DNA of 55,278 nucleotides from positions 1 to 55,278 of the forward strand of contig NZ_NHRY01000234.1 in assembly GCF_002937115.1 (NCBI RefSeq), given 5' to 3'. The notes beneath the pieces were generated by a model. The model made no database searches. It saw only the letters and a list, made by a program, of their open reading frames with translations, and was not told the origin of the DNA. The position numbers and the translations under genes are program-made. Positions 1 to 8,321 of this stretch are shown here, in pieces. This DNA comes from Rhodopila globiformis. GTDB taxonomy: Bacteria; Pseudomonadota; Alphaproteobacteria; Acetobacterales; Acetobacteraceae. Every line of letters begins with the position of its first letter. Within the stretch, counting starts at the first letter, position 1.

Positions 1-248
1 CTGGCAGTCGGGCATAGATGTCGTATTCATCGGTGTTGATCAGCGTGCCCGGTGCAACCGCCTCGGTGATGATCGGCTTGATGGTTGCCTGCTGCATGCT
101 GGGCAGCATGTGCAGGATCACCTGTCCACCGCGCTGGATCAGGCTGAGCACGGGCGGTTTCTCCTTTTCCAACGTGCCGCGTCCCGGCGCGCCTGCAAGC
201 TTGCGACGCCGTCCCGGCCGCCCCTTTTTTCGACCTCGCGTGGCTGGC
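1..248 (-). pseudogene. IS1595-family (ISXO2-like) transposase, partial
   Basis: On the minus strand an open frame reads GRRRKLAGAPGRGTLEKEK, then PPVLSLIQRGGQ, then APGTLINTDEYDIYARLP at the window edge. This matches the central part of IS1595/ISXO2-like DDE transposases, in which the TDEY segment carries a catalytic aspartate. The gene runs off the left end of the window, so its C-terminus is not visible. The N-terminal third expected for the family is absent: upstream of about position 248 the frame continues into a sequence related to a repeat seen again near 24.6 and 24.8 kb. It is therefore probably 5'-truncated and inactive. The family assignment rests on remembered motifs; intactness beyond the window is unknown. 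Confidence 0.6.
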
Positions 249-289
249 CCGGGCTCATCACCGCGGAGCCCAATAAGCGCCTCCTGAAC

Positions 290-870
290 AACCATGACGC
301 CGAGGATGCTGCCACGGTGCAGCGCCGTTTTGACGGATTGGTGGGTGCCATGATCCGCGACAGCGCCGGTGCCTTGAGCGAGGCGGTCGAGCGCTTCGGC
401 AAAGTCAGCCGCAGCTATCGCCCGGGTCTGTTCCACTGCTACAACGTCCCGGACCTGCCGCGCACCAACAAAGCCCTCAGGCAGGCGTTCGGATCACAAC
501 GCCACCACGAGTGTCGCGCGAGCGGGCGAAAGACGGCCTCGCCTGCGCTCGTACTGCGCGGTGAGGCGCGCTTGATCGCCGCCGTGGCCACCCGCCAGCA
601 TCCACCCGGCGGCGCCGATCTGGGCCGCGTCGATCGGCAACGATGGAACGACCTTCGCCAACGCTCGACTAAAAAAGCCAGGCCCGCATCCTGCGCACCC
701 GCTTCCGCCGCAATCCAGATGCCTATCTGGCAGAACTGGAACAAAAGGCCAGCCAGCTAACTTTGCCGACCTGGGAAAGAACGCCGATTCAGACCGTATT
801 TCCGCCCGACATCTACAATGATTGCAACGCCGGCATAGAAAATAACAAACTGGATTTGTTCAGCTTTTGA
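290..870 (+). pseudogene. Decayed transposase-like gene (C-terminal part)
   Basis: A plus-strand frame contains NVPDLPRTNKALRQAFGSQR followed by HHECRASGRKTASPALVLRG. This is typical of the C-terminal half of a widespread transposase-like family with a conserved RYHERR.TGRK segment. Near 690 the frame shifts: the next frame gives RTRFRRNPDAYLAELEQK, the expected continuation, and ends at a stop near 870. No intact start or N-terminal catalytic domain is visible. I cannot assign the IS family. A further short frame ending near 993 (HFLGAPAGEKVKAMRAYV) looks like the C-terminal end of another protein but I do not recognise it. Confidence 0.45.
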
Positions 871-1017
871 CCGGACGCCAGTGGACTGGTGCATTTTCTT
901 GGCGCGCCTGCCGGCGAAAAGGTCAAGGCCATGCGGGCGTACGTTTCCGCTCTTCGCGCACAGGCCGCGGTTCCACAGGACACCGCCAGATGATCGCCTC
1001 GATTCCTGAGGAACCGG

Positions 1018-1266
1018 TTACCCGCCTTCGATCCGCGGAATGAAGAACACCTCTGCCCCCGGCGGCACCGGCTGAAAATACCCGGTCTCGTGGTACTCCC
1101 CGTTGATCGCGACCGTCGTTTCCTCCTCCAGGTGTGCGCCCAGCCCCGGAAACAGCGCGTCCATCGCCTTCAGCACGCCGCGCAGGTTCTTCGCCTCCAC
1201 CTCGAATTCCCGCACGCCGCCGGTGTAGCGGCGGGCGAAGCCCGAGGTGAAGACCACCTTGGCCAT
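1018..1266 (-). CDS. MoaD/ThiS-family small sulfur-carrier-like protein
   Basis: An 82-residue protein with the beta-grasp pattern of MoaD/ThiS proteins. It has an early FTSGFARRYTGG segment, a central LRGVLKAMDALFPGLGAHL helix, and a C-terminal PRIEGG ending in the Gly-Gly that is adenylated and thiocarboxylated in true sulfur carriers. MoaD supplies sulfur for the molybdopterin dithiolene; other family members serve thiamine or dedicated enzymes. It starts 5 bp after the stop of the upstream molybdenum hydroxylase gene, so the two are almost certainly co-transcribed. The pairing suggests a role in cofactor supply or sulfuration for that enzyme, which is inference. No MoaE or MoeB partner is visible nearby. 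Confidence 0.75.
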   Translation of the reverse strand: MAKVVFTSGFARRYTGGVREFEVEAKNLRGVLKAMDALFPGLGAHLEEETTVAINGEYHETGYFQPVPPGAEVFFIPRIEGG

Positions 1267-1271
1267 GCCGG

Positions 1272-3554
1272 TCAGCTCTCCGACAGCGCCGCCAGCACGC
1301 GCGGCGGCGACATCGGCAATTCGGTCAGCCGCTTGCCGGTCGCCGCGGCAATGGCATTGGCGATCGCCGCCATCGGCGGGCAGATGTTCACCTCGCCCAC
1401 GCCCTTCGCGCCGTACGGATGCGCCGGGTTCGGCACCTCCACCAGGACCGCCTCGATCATCGGCAGGTCGGAGGCAACCGGGCAGCGGTAATCCAGGAAG
1501 CCCGGGTTATCCAGCAGCCCCTGCGGCGTGTAGATGTATTCCTCGTTCAGCGCCCAGCCGATGCCCTGGGTCACGCCGCCCTGGATCTGGCCTTCCACGT
1601 AGCTGGGATGGATCGCCCGCCCGACGTCCTGGGCGGCGACGAAGCGCAGGATGGTGACCTTGCCGGTTTCCGGATCGACCTCCACGTCGCAGAACTGCGT
1701 CGAGAACCCCGGCGCCTGCCCGCCCGCCGTGACGCCATGCGACGCGGTGATCGGCCCGCCCGTCGCCGCCGCCTTGGCCGCGATCGCCTTCAGCGACAGC
1801 GGCGGGAAATCGCCGACGTTGGATCCCGCCGGCCTGGCGTGGCCGTCTTCCCAGACCACGCCATCCTCATCCACGCCCCAGATCAGCGCCGCGCGCTTGA
1901 TCAGGTCCTTCACCACCGTCTTCGACGCGTTCACCACCGCCATGCCGGTGGCGAACGTCACGCGCGACCCGCCGGTGACATGCGTATAGCCAACCGACGC
2001 CGTGTCGGCGACGATCGCCCGCACATCCTTGTAGTCAACGCCCAGCGTCTCCGCCGCCATGATCGCCATGGACGCGCGCGAGCCGCCGATATCCGGGCTG
2101 CCCGTCGCCACCAGCACCGTGCCGTCGGCATTCACCTGGATCGTCGCGCTGGATTCTCCCCCGGCGTTGAACCAGTAGCCCGAGGCGACGCCCCGGCCCT
2201 GGTTCGGCCCCAGCTTTGCCGTGTAGCCGGGATGCCGCATCAGCGCCTCGACCGTCTCCAGGTAGCCGGCGTGCGCGTGCTTCGGCCCGGCGATCGTCGG
2301 CGAACCGATGCGGCAGCCGTTCCTGTGGCGGATCTCCAGCGGGTCCATGCCGATGGCCCGGGCGCACATGTCCAGCACGCTCTCCACCGCGAAGGCGGAA
2401 ATCGGCGAGCCGGGCGCGCGATACGCCGCCGCCTTCGGCCGGTTCGACACCACGTCGTAGCCGACCGACCGCTGGTTCGGCACGTCATACGGCGCGAACG
2501 CGCACAGGCAGCCGTTCATCACCGGCGAGCCCGGCCACGCCCCGGCCTGGAACTTGAACACCCCGTCCATCGCGGTGATCGTGCCGTCCTTCCTGACGCC
2601 GATCTTCACCCACATGGAGGCGCCGGAGGTTGGGCCGGAGGCGCGGAACACCTCCTCGCGCGTCATCTGCACCCGCACCGGCAGGCCGGATTTGCGCGAC
2701 AGCACGGCCGCGACCGGCTCCAGGTAGGTGACGGTCTTGCCGCCGAAGCCGCCGCCGATTTCCGCCGGCGTGACGCGGATATCGCTCAGCCGCGCGCCGA
2801 TCACCTGCGCCGTCAGCGCCCGGATAGTGAAGTGGCCCTGGCTGGAGGACCAGATCTCGCACTGTCCGTCAGGCTCATATTTCGCCACCGTCGCGTGCGG
2901 CTCGATGTAGCCCTGGTGGACGGCGGCGGTCTTGAACTGCTTCTCGATCACCACGTCGGCCTGCTTGAAGCCGGCCTCGACGTCGCCAATGGCGAACTCC
3001 AGCCGCTTGGAGATGTTGGACGGCCTGGTGGGCCGCGGCTCGACGCCGCGGGTGATCATGTCCTCGATCAGCACCGGCGCGTCGGGCGCCATCGCCTCGT
3101 CGACGTCGATGACGTGCGGCAGCACCTCGTAATCCACCTTGATCAGCGAGATGGCCTGCTCGGCGATGCTGGCGCTGGCGGCGGCCACGGCGGCGACGGC
3201 ATGGCCTTCGTACAGCACCTTCTCCCGTGCCATGATATTACGGGTGACGTGCCAGAAATTCACCGCCACGCGCTCCGGCCCGATGTAGTCGAACTTCTGC
3301 TCCGGCAAATCGGCCGAGGTCATCACCGCCTTCACCCCCGGCAGCGCCTCGGCGGCGGAGGTGTCGATTGAGCGGATGCGGGCATGCGCATGCGGCGAGC
3401 GCAGGATCTTGCCGTAGATCATTCCCGGCAGCTTCAGATCGGCGCCGTACATCGCCCGGCCGGTCACCTTGGGCACGCCGTCGGGACGGATCGGGCGGGT
3501 GCCAACCCATTTGAAGCGCCTGGCGGATTCGGCAACGATCGCGGTGTCGTTCAC
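1272..3554 (-). CDS. Xanthine dehydrogenase-family molybdopterin-binding (large) subunit
   Basis: A member of the xanthine oxidase/aldehyde oxidase superfamily, which hydroxylates heterocycles or aldehydes with water at a Mo centre. The N-terminal a/b hammerhead domain begins with PDGVPKVTGRAMYGADLKLP. The Mo-cofactor region carries the EIGGGFGGKT loop, AYRAPGSP, and near the C-terminus YGAKGVGEVN with the catalytic Glu. I chose a GTG start at 3554 (VNDTAIVAE), preceded by GAGAGG; an in-frame GTG at 3623 would add 23 residues. About 760 residues is normal for a separate large subunit. The usual 2Fe-2S and FAD subunit genes are absent on both sides; only a MoaD-like gene follows. Substrate unknown. 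Confidence 0.85.
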   Translation of the reverse strand: MNDTAIVAESARRFKWVGTRPIRPDGVPKVTGRAMYGADLKLPGMIYGKILRSPHAHARIRSIDTSAAEALPGVKAVMTSADLPEQKFDYIGPERVAVNFWHVTRNIMAREKVLYEGHAVAAVAAASASIAEQAISLIKVDYEVLPHVIDVDEAMAPDAPVLIEDMITRGVEPRPTRPSNISKRLEFAIGDVEAGFKQADVVIEKQFKTAAVHQGYIEPHATVAKYEPDGQCEIWSSSQGHFTIRALTAQVIGARLSDIRVTPAEIGGGFGGKTVTYLEPVAAVLSRKSGLPVRVQMTREEVFRASGPTSGASMWVKIGVRKDGTITAMDGVFKFQAGAWPGSPVMNGCLCAFAPYDVPNQRSVGYDVVSNRPKAAAYRAPGSPISAFAVESVLDMCARAIGMDPLEIRHRNGCRIGSPTIAGPKHAHAGYLETVEALMRHPGYTAKLGPNQGRGVASGYWFNAGGESSATIQVNADGTVLVATGSPDIGGSRASMAIMAAETLGVDYKDVRAIVADTASVGYTHVTGGSRVTFATGMAVVNASKTVVKDLIKRAALIWGVDEDGVVWEDGHARPAGSNVGDFPPLSLKAIAAKAAATGGPITASHGVTAGGQAPGFSTQFCDVEVDPETGKVTILRFVAAQDVGRAIHPSYVEGQIQGGVTQGIGWALNEEYIYTPQGLLDNPGFLDYRCPVASDLPMIEAVLVEVPNPAHPYGAKGVGEVNICPPMAAIANAIAAATGKRLTELPMSPPRVLAALSES

Positions 3555-4048
3555 GGCAGCCTCTCGCTTTGCTTGCTGGACGTCATTGTTGAGGGAACGC
3601 TCGCGCAGCTTGGCCGGAAACACAAGAGGGCCGGCCTGTCGTGGAGCCGGCTACCGGCACCAGGACACTGCGGAACGCATGGACGGCCGCGCCGCCGGCG
3701 AACCGATGCACGGACGTTCCGCACTTGGCCCGTCTTTCCGGGTTCACGATTTTTGCGAGGCCCCGCTCATGACTTATCAATGAGTTGGCGGAAAGAGTTT
3801 TCACGACATCAGGTCGCGCGGGTGTCGGCGCAGCCCACCTGATTTCTTCTCTGCGGGCTCTGCGCTCCGCTCAGCGAACTCTGCGTTGAATCGCGGTGGT
3901 CGGGGCGCCACCGGCGTTGGAGGTTGCGCGACTCACCGGCAACGCCGCTCTTTGTTGCGGCACCACATTTTTGCAACGCAGAGATCGCCGAGCGGGTGGG
4001 ATGCGGCGCGGCGCGCCTGGACGACGACGCCGGAGAAGGCCGCGGCAT
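3555..4048. other. Gene-poor stretch upstream of the molybdenum hydroxylase
   Basis: I see no convincing coding frame. A CTCTGCGTT-rich segment near 3848-3888 is partly mirrored by AACGCAGAG at 3975-3983, the look of a decayed dispersed repeat. The promoter of the minus-strand hydroxylase operon should lie in the first part, but no clear -35/-10 pair stands out. Confidence 0.4.
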
Positions 4049-4426
4049 TCATTCAGGCGTCCCGCACACGCCTTGCGCCCGAGGCTTGTCAGCAACAAGA
4101 CCTTTGTCGGCGGCATACGCTGGATTGTCGCCGAAGCGCCGGGCCAGATTGTCACGCGACAGATCATGCGGCCTCGCCCTGGCATGTCCGGATCCGTCGT
4201 CACGGCAATGAGCAGCCCGGCTGTCCTTGCAAGGACGCAACCGTATCACGGCGTCAGGCTCGGGCGGCTGCGCCCATCCGACGATGCTCCGGAGGCAGGC
4301 CCGCGCCTTCGCATTGTCGGTGATCCCCCGGAACCGCTCGCGCAACTCAATCGCAGCCGACAACGCGCCCTTCCGCTCGAAGGCAGTGCGGATCGCGGCG
4401 GCATCAGCTTCGATCACGATAAACAT
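4049..4426 (-). CDS. Hypothetical protein, 125 aa
   Basis: The N-terminal half starts MFIVIEADAAAIRTAFERKG and continues through RFRGITDNAKARACLRSIVG. I recall this pattern from small proteins found in many alphaproteobacteria, in which acidic and ITDNA.AR segments precede IVGW. No function is known to me. After residue 60 the sequence becomes Arg/His/Asp-rich and low in hydrophobics, so the C-terminus may be a frameshifted tail. The start at 4426 has only a weak upstream GGG. The gene is isolated, between the hydroxylase region and the gentisate operon. It may be a remnant. Confidence 0.4.
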   Translation of the reverse strand: MFIVIEADAAAIRTAFERKGALSAAIELRERFRGITDNAKARACLRSIVGWAQPPEPDAVIRLRPCKDSRAAHCRDDGSGHARARPHDLSRDNLARRFGDNPAYAADKGLVADKPRAQGVCGTPE

Positions 4427-4645
4427 CCCAACAGCATGGGGATCATGCAGGCAGGCAGGCGTCGTGGGCTGGCCCGGCCACCGGGGAGAAGCCGGATGAC
4501 GACTTACTGAGTGAGCGGGCCGAACATCTGGCCGCCGCGATCGTGACGCTGCGCGGGTCTTGAACGTCAGAGCGTTGTGCTCCCTGGAGCATTCACAGGC
4601 CAGCTCATCTCTGGCTCGAAGCCCTCTCACCTGGCTGTGATCGTC

Positions 4646-4690
4646 TCTATACGGATTATCCCTATACAGACAATCCCTATACTGATTATA
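4646..4690 (+). repeat. Three tandem 15-bp repeats in the gentisate operon leader
   Basis: Three head-to-tail units lie at 4646-4660 (TCTATACGGATTATC), 4661-4675 (CCTATACAGACAATC) and 4676-4690 (CCTATACTGATTATA). Shared core is CTATAC-x-GA-ywAT. They are AT-rich in a GC-rich background and end 55 bp before the first gene of the operon. They may be regulator-binding iterons, for example for the MarR protein encoded in the operon, or they may contribute the -10 region. The binding role is inference. Confidence 0.65.
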
Positions 4691-4745
4691 TCCCGAGCAA
4701 CCAAGGTGGCCGGATCGGCCCCCTGAACACAGGAGGAAACGTGCA

Positions 4746-5957
4746 ATGACCACCATGAAACCCGTTCTGATCGCCGGCGGCGGCATCGGCGGCCTGGCAA
4801 CGGCCGTTGGCCTGGCGCGCAAGGGCATCGCCAGCATTGTACTGGAAAAGGCACCGGCCCTGGGCGAAATCGGCGCGGGCATCCAGCTCGGCCCGAACGC
4901 CTTCCACGCCTTCGATTATCTCGGTGTCGGCGATACCGCCCGAGCCATGGCCGTCTATATCGACCAGCTCCGGCTGATGGACGCGATGGCCGGGGACGAA
5001 ATCACGCACATCGACCTCGGCGAGAAATTCCGCCGCCGGTTCGGCAACCCCTATGCCGTGATCCACCGCGGCGACCTGCACGGCGTCTTCCTCAAAGCCT
5101 GCCGCGCCAGTCCCCTGATCGAACTGCGCACCGCCAGCGAAGTTTCGGGCTACGAGCAGGACGGCGCCGGCGTCACCGCGCTGCTGGCCAATGGCGAGCG
5201 CGTCGCCGGCATGGCCCTGATTGGCGCCGACGGGCTGTGGTCCCGGGTCCGCAGGCAGGTGGTCGGCGACGGCATGCCGCGGGTCTCCGGCCACACCACC
5301 TACCGCTCCGTCATCCCCACGGACCGGATGCCCGAGGACCTGCGCTGGAACGCCGCCACGCTGTGGGCCGGGCCGAAGTGCCACATCGTTCACTACCCGC
5401 TGCAGGGCTGGAAGCTGTTCAACCTGGTGGTCACCTACCACAACAACGCGCCCGAGCCGGTCGCCGGCAAGCCCGTCGCGTTCGAGGAGGTGATGCGCGG
5501 CTTCGAGCATGTCCATCCGCGCGCCCAGGCCATCATCCGCCACGGCACCGACTGGAAGCTCTGGGTGCTGTGCGACCGCGAGCCGACGGAGCACTGGGTC
5601 GATGGCCGGGTCGCGCTGCTCGGCGATGCCGCGCACCCGATGTTGCAGTATTTCGCCCAGGGCGCCTGCATGGCGATGGAGGATGCCGTCTGCCTGTCGC
5701 ACATGCTGGAGGCGTATCCCGGCCGGATCGAGGCGGCGCTGGAGGCCTACCGGGCGCGGCGCCTGCTGCGCACCGCACGGGTGCAGCTGCAATCCCGCGC
5801 CATCGGCGAGCATGTCTATCACCCGTCGGGCGCGCACGCGCTGCTGCGCAACGCCATCATGTCCGCCAAGAGTTCGGAGGACTGGTACGAGATCATCGCC
5901 TGGCTCTACGGTGGCACCGGGCTGGAGGCAGAAGACTCCAAGAACATGGCCGCATGA
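4746..5957 (+). CDS. 3-hydroxybenzoate 6-monooxygenase (FAD-dependent)
   Basis: A flavoprotein hydroxylase of the salicylate/3-hydroxybenzoate hydroxylase family, predicted to convert 3-hydroxybenzoate to gentisate with NAD(P)H and O2. Residues 6-25 hold the FAD dinucleotide motif (GGGIGGLATAVGLARKG). ALIGADGLWSRVR is the DG motif, and VALLGDAAHPMLQYFAQGA is the second FAD-binding GD motif. Length (403 aa) is normal. AGGAGG lies 9 bp before the ATG. It is the first gene of an operon whose next gene is gentisate 1,2-dioxygenase, which supports 3-hydroxybenzoate over salicylate as substrate. A salicylate 5-hydroxylase role is less likely because those enzymes are multicomponent Rieske oxygenases. 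Confidence 0.85.
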   Translation: MTTMKPVLIAGGGIGGLATAVGLARKGIASIVLEKAPALGEIGAGIQLGPNAFHAFDYLGVGDTARAMAVYIDQLRLMDAMAGDEITHIDLGEKFRRRFGNPYAVIHRGDLHGVFLKACRASPLIELRTASEVSGYEQDGAGVTALLANGERVAGMALIGADGLWSRVRRQVVGDGMPRVSGHTTYRSVIPTDRMPEDLRWNAATLWAGPKCHIVHYPLQGWKLFNLVVTYHNNAPEPVAGKPVAFEEVMRGFEHVHPRAQAIIRHGTDWKLWVLCDREPTEHWVDGRVALLGDAAHPMLQYFAQGACMAMEDAVCLSHMLEAYPGRIEAALEAYRARRLLRTARVQLQSRAIGEHVYHPSGAHALLRNAIMSAKSSEDWYEIIAWLYGGTGLEAEDSKNMAA

Positions 5958-5989
5958 TGCCCAGCAACAGGAAACAGGAGAACGTCCCC

Positions 5990-7060
5990 ATGACCGATAC
6001 CCAGACCCAGGCTGCCCCGGCGCTCGGCACCCTGGAGGACCTGCCGGCGGGGTACCGCGCGGCGATGACGGCGCGGAACCTGGTGCCGCTGTGGCCCAGC
6101 ATGCGGGCCTTCCTGCCGCACGGCGCGCCGCGGCCGCAGACCCGGCCGACGCTGTGGCGCTATGCCGACGTCCGGCCGCTGCTGCTGCAGGCCGGCGAGC
6201 TGACGCCGATCGAGAAGGCCGAGCGCCGTGTGCTGGTGTTCGCCAACCCGGGCCATGGCCTCGACGGGCTGCACTGCACGGGCACGATCTATGTCGGCAT
6301 GCAGCTGATCCTGCCCGGCGAAACGGCGCCAAGCCACCGTCACACGCCCTCGGCCGTGCGGCTGGTGGTGGAAGGCGAGGGTGGCTTCACGGTGGTGAAC
6401 GGCGAGCGGCTGCCGATGCAGCGCGGCGACCTGATCCTGACGCCGGCGCTGCAATGGCACGAGCACAGCCACACCGGCACAGGTCCGGTCGTATGGCTCG
6501 ACGCGCTGGACGTCCCGGTGGTGCTCGCCATGGAGGCCTCCTACGCGCTGGAGGGCAAGCCGCAAACGGTGCGCAACGCGCCCGATGCGTCCGCCACCCG
6601 CTATCGCCGCGCCGGCCTGGTGCCCTATGCCAGCCTGGATGCGCGGCCCGGCCCCTATCCACTGCTACGCTGGCCCTGGAGCGAGGTGCGCCCGGCGCTG
6701 GAGGCACTCGCCGGCGACACCCCTGCCGGCCAGCCGGTGCACCTGGGCTACGTCAATCCGGAGACCGGCGCGGAATGCCTGCCCACGCTTGGTTTCTCGG
6801 CGCTGATGCTGCGCCCGGGCGAAGACATGGCGCTGCCGCGCGACAGCGCCTCGGCAGTGTTCCACGTGGTGACCGGCACGCTGCAGGCCGAGGTCGCGGG
6901 CACCCCGCTGGCGGCCGAGGACGCCGACGTGATCGCCGCGCCCGCACACGCCCCGGTGCGACTGGCCAATCGCTCGGTCTCGAAGCCCGCATTCCTGTTC
7001 CGGATCGACGACGCTCCATTGCAGCGCCGGATCGGCATTTACGAAAGGTTTTCCGCATGA
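5990..7060 (+). CDS. gtdA: Gentisate 1,2-dioxygenase
   Basis: A 356-residue two-cupin protein predicted to cleave gentisate to maleylpyruvate with a ferrous centre. The N-terminal cupin contains ETAPSHRHTPSAVRLVVEGE (residues about 108-127), whose His residues fit Fe(II) ligation, then LTPALQWHEHSHTG with the second motif's His. A second, degenerate cupin follows (ALPRDSASAVFHVVTGTLQ). This arrangement is characteristic of GDO. The start at 5990 has GGAG 8 bp upstream; 32 bp separate it from the monooxygenase stop. Its stop codon overlaps the next start (ATGA at 7057-7060), indicating translational coupling with fumarylpyruvate hydrolase. Confidence 0.9.
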   Translation: MTDTQTQAAPALGTLEDLPAGYRAAMTARNLVPLWPSMRAFLPHGAPRPQTRPTLWRYADVRPLLLQAGELTPIEKAERRVLVFANPGHGLDGLHCTGTIYVGMQLILPGETAPSHRHTPSAVRLVVEGEGGFTVVNGERLPMQRGDLILTPALQWHEHSHTGTGPVVWLDALDVPVVLAMEASYALEGKPQTVRNAPDASATRYRRAGLVPYASLDARPGPYPLLRWPWSEVRPALEALAGDTPAGQPVHLGYVNPETGAECLPTLGFSALMLRPGEDMALPRDSASAVFHVVTGTLQAEVAGTPLAAEDADVIAAPAHAPVRLANRSVSKPAFLFRIDDAPLQRRIGIYERFSA

Positions 7061-7758
7061 GCGCCGCCCTGTTGTTTCCCGCCCCCGCGTGGCCGACCTT
7101 GCCCGTGGCGGGCGGCCGCCGGGTGCCGGTGGCCCGCATCTTCTGCGTCGGCCGCAACTACGCGGCGCATGCAGCCGAGATGGGCACCGAGGTGGACCGC
7201 GAAACTCCGTTCTGGTTCACCAAGAGCCCGCATGCCGTGATCGAAAGCGGCGCCACCGTGCCCTATCCGCCGGGCACGACGGACTACCATCACGAGATCG
7301 AGCTGGTAGCTGTGCTCGAACGGGGCGGCTTTCAGGTTCCCGTAGAACAGGCCAATGACCTGATCTTCGGCTACGCGGCGGGATTGGACATGACACGGCG
7401 CGACCTGCAGCTTGCCGCGCGCGCCAAGGGGCGGCCCTGGGACATTGGCAAGGATTTCGAGGACAGCGCGGTGATCGGGCCGATCGTGCCGGCTTCGCGC
7501 ATCGGCCATCCGGTGCGGGGTGCCATCGTGCTGCGGGTGAACCGCGCGGTGCGGCAACAGGCCGATATGGCCGACTTGGCCTGGAAGGTGCCGGAGTTGA
7601 TCGCGCACCTCTCGACGCTGTACCGCCTGCAGCCCGGCGACGTGATCATGACCGGCACGCCCGCCGGCGTCGGTCCGGTCCAGCCGGGCGATTCGCTGGA
7701 GGGAGAGGTCGAGGGGGTCGGCAGGGTGTCCCTGGTGGTGGGGCCGCGTCATGAATAA
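7057..7758 (+). CDS. nagK: Fumarylpyruvate hydrolase (FAH family)
   Basis: A 233-residue fumarylacetoacetate hydrolase-family protein. It has RIFCVGRNYAAHAAEMG near the N-terminus, DYHHEIELVAVLERGG with metal-ligand acidic residues, GYAAGLDMTRRDLQ, and the C-terminal DVIMTGTPAGVGPVQPGD signature. In the gentisate route this enzyme splits fumarylpyruvate into fumarate and pyruvate. The length suits the bacterial NagK-type rather than the longer tyrosine-pathway FAH. It overlaps the dioxygenase stop by 4 bp and its own end overlaps the start of the MarR gene by 8 bp. Confidence 0.88.
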   Translation: MSAALLFPAPAWPTLPVAGGRRVPVARIFCVGRNYAAHAAEMGTEVDRETPFWFTKSPHAVIESGATVPYPPGTTDYHHEIELVAVLERGGFQVPVEQANDLIFGYAAGLDMTRRDLQLAARAKGRPWDIGKDFEDSAVIGPIVPASRIGHPVRGAIVLRVNRAVRQQADMADLAWKVPELIAHLSTLYRLQPGDVIMTGTPAGVGPVQPGDSLEGEVEGVGRVSLVVGPRHE

Positions 7759-8236
7759 GCCGGTGCCGCCGGACCTGCACGACAAGCCGGCCTACCTGAT
7801 CCGGCGCTGCCACCAGATCGCCCTGGCGCTGTTCCTGGAACGCTGTGCCGAGTTCGACCTGACCCCGGTGCAGTATGCGCTGCTGAAGGCGGCGGAGGCA
7901 GAGCCCGGGGCCGACCAGATCACGCTGGCCGGCATGGCGGCGCTCGACCGCTCCAACGCGGCGCGGCTCGCCCTGGCGCTGGAGACGCGCGGCCTCTTGC
8001 GTCGCGCCCCCGACCCGAACGACCGCCGGGTGCGCCGCCTGTCGCTGACGGCGGAGGGACAGGCGCTGCTCCGGCGCGCCCAGCCGGCTGTCGAGCGCGT
8101 GCAGGAGGATCTGCTGGCGCCGCTGAAGCCGGCGGAACGCCGGACCTTCGTCGCGGCACTGGAGAAGATCGCTGACGCGCACAACGAGAGTTCGCGAGCG
8201 CCGCTGCGCCTCCCGGATGCGGACGAAGCGGCCTGA
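7751..8236 (+). CDS. MarR-family transcriptional regulator
   Basis: A 161-residue winged-helix protein. The N-terminal dimerisation helix (YLIRRCHQIALALFLERC) is followed by FDLTPVQYALLKAAEAEPGA, a recognition-helix region (LAGMAALDRSNAARLALALE) and the wing RAPDPNDRRVRRLSLTAEGQ, the DxRxxxxxLT signature of MarR. It is embedded in the gentisate operon, overlapping the hydrolase gene by 8 bp, so it is probably an autoregulating repressor that responds to a pathway aromatic. The tandem repeats at 4646-4690 are a candidate target (inference). Confidence 0.9.
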   Translation: MNKPVPPDLHDKPAYLIRRCHQIALALFLERCAEFDLTPVQYALLKAAEAEPGADQITLAGMAALDRSNAARLALALETRGLLRRAPDPNDRRVRRLSLTAEGQALLRRAQPAVERVQEDLLAPLKPAERRTFVAALEKIADAHNESSRAPLRLPDADEAA

Positions 8237-8321
8237 GCGGTTTCCCCGAGAAGAGAGCCAGGCCGGTCCGGCAGCAACGGTGCTGCCCAGGCGCCCATGC
8301 CACACAGGAGAACAGAAAGAG

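Noticed and set aside
1419-3371. 650-codon plus-strand frame opposite the molybdenum hydroxylase
   Set aside because: Composition (Arg/His/Asp/Val) is that of an antisense shadow; the minus-strand protein carries clear cofactor motifs.
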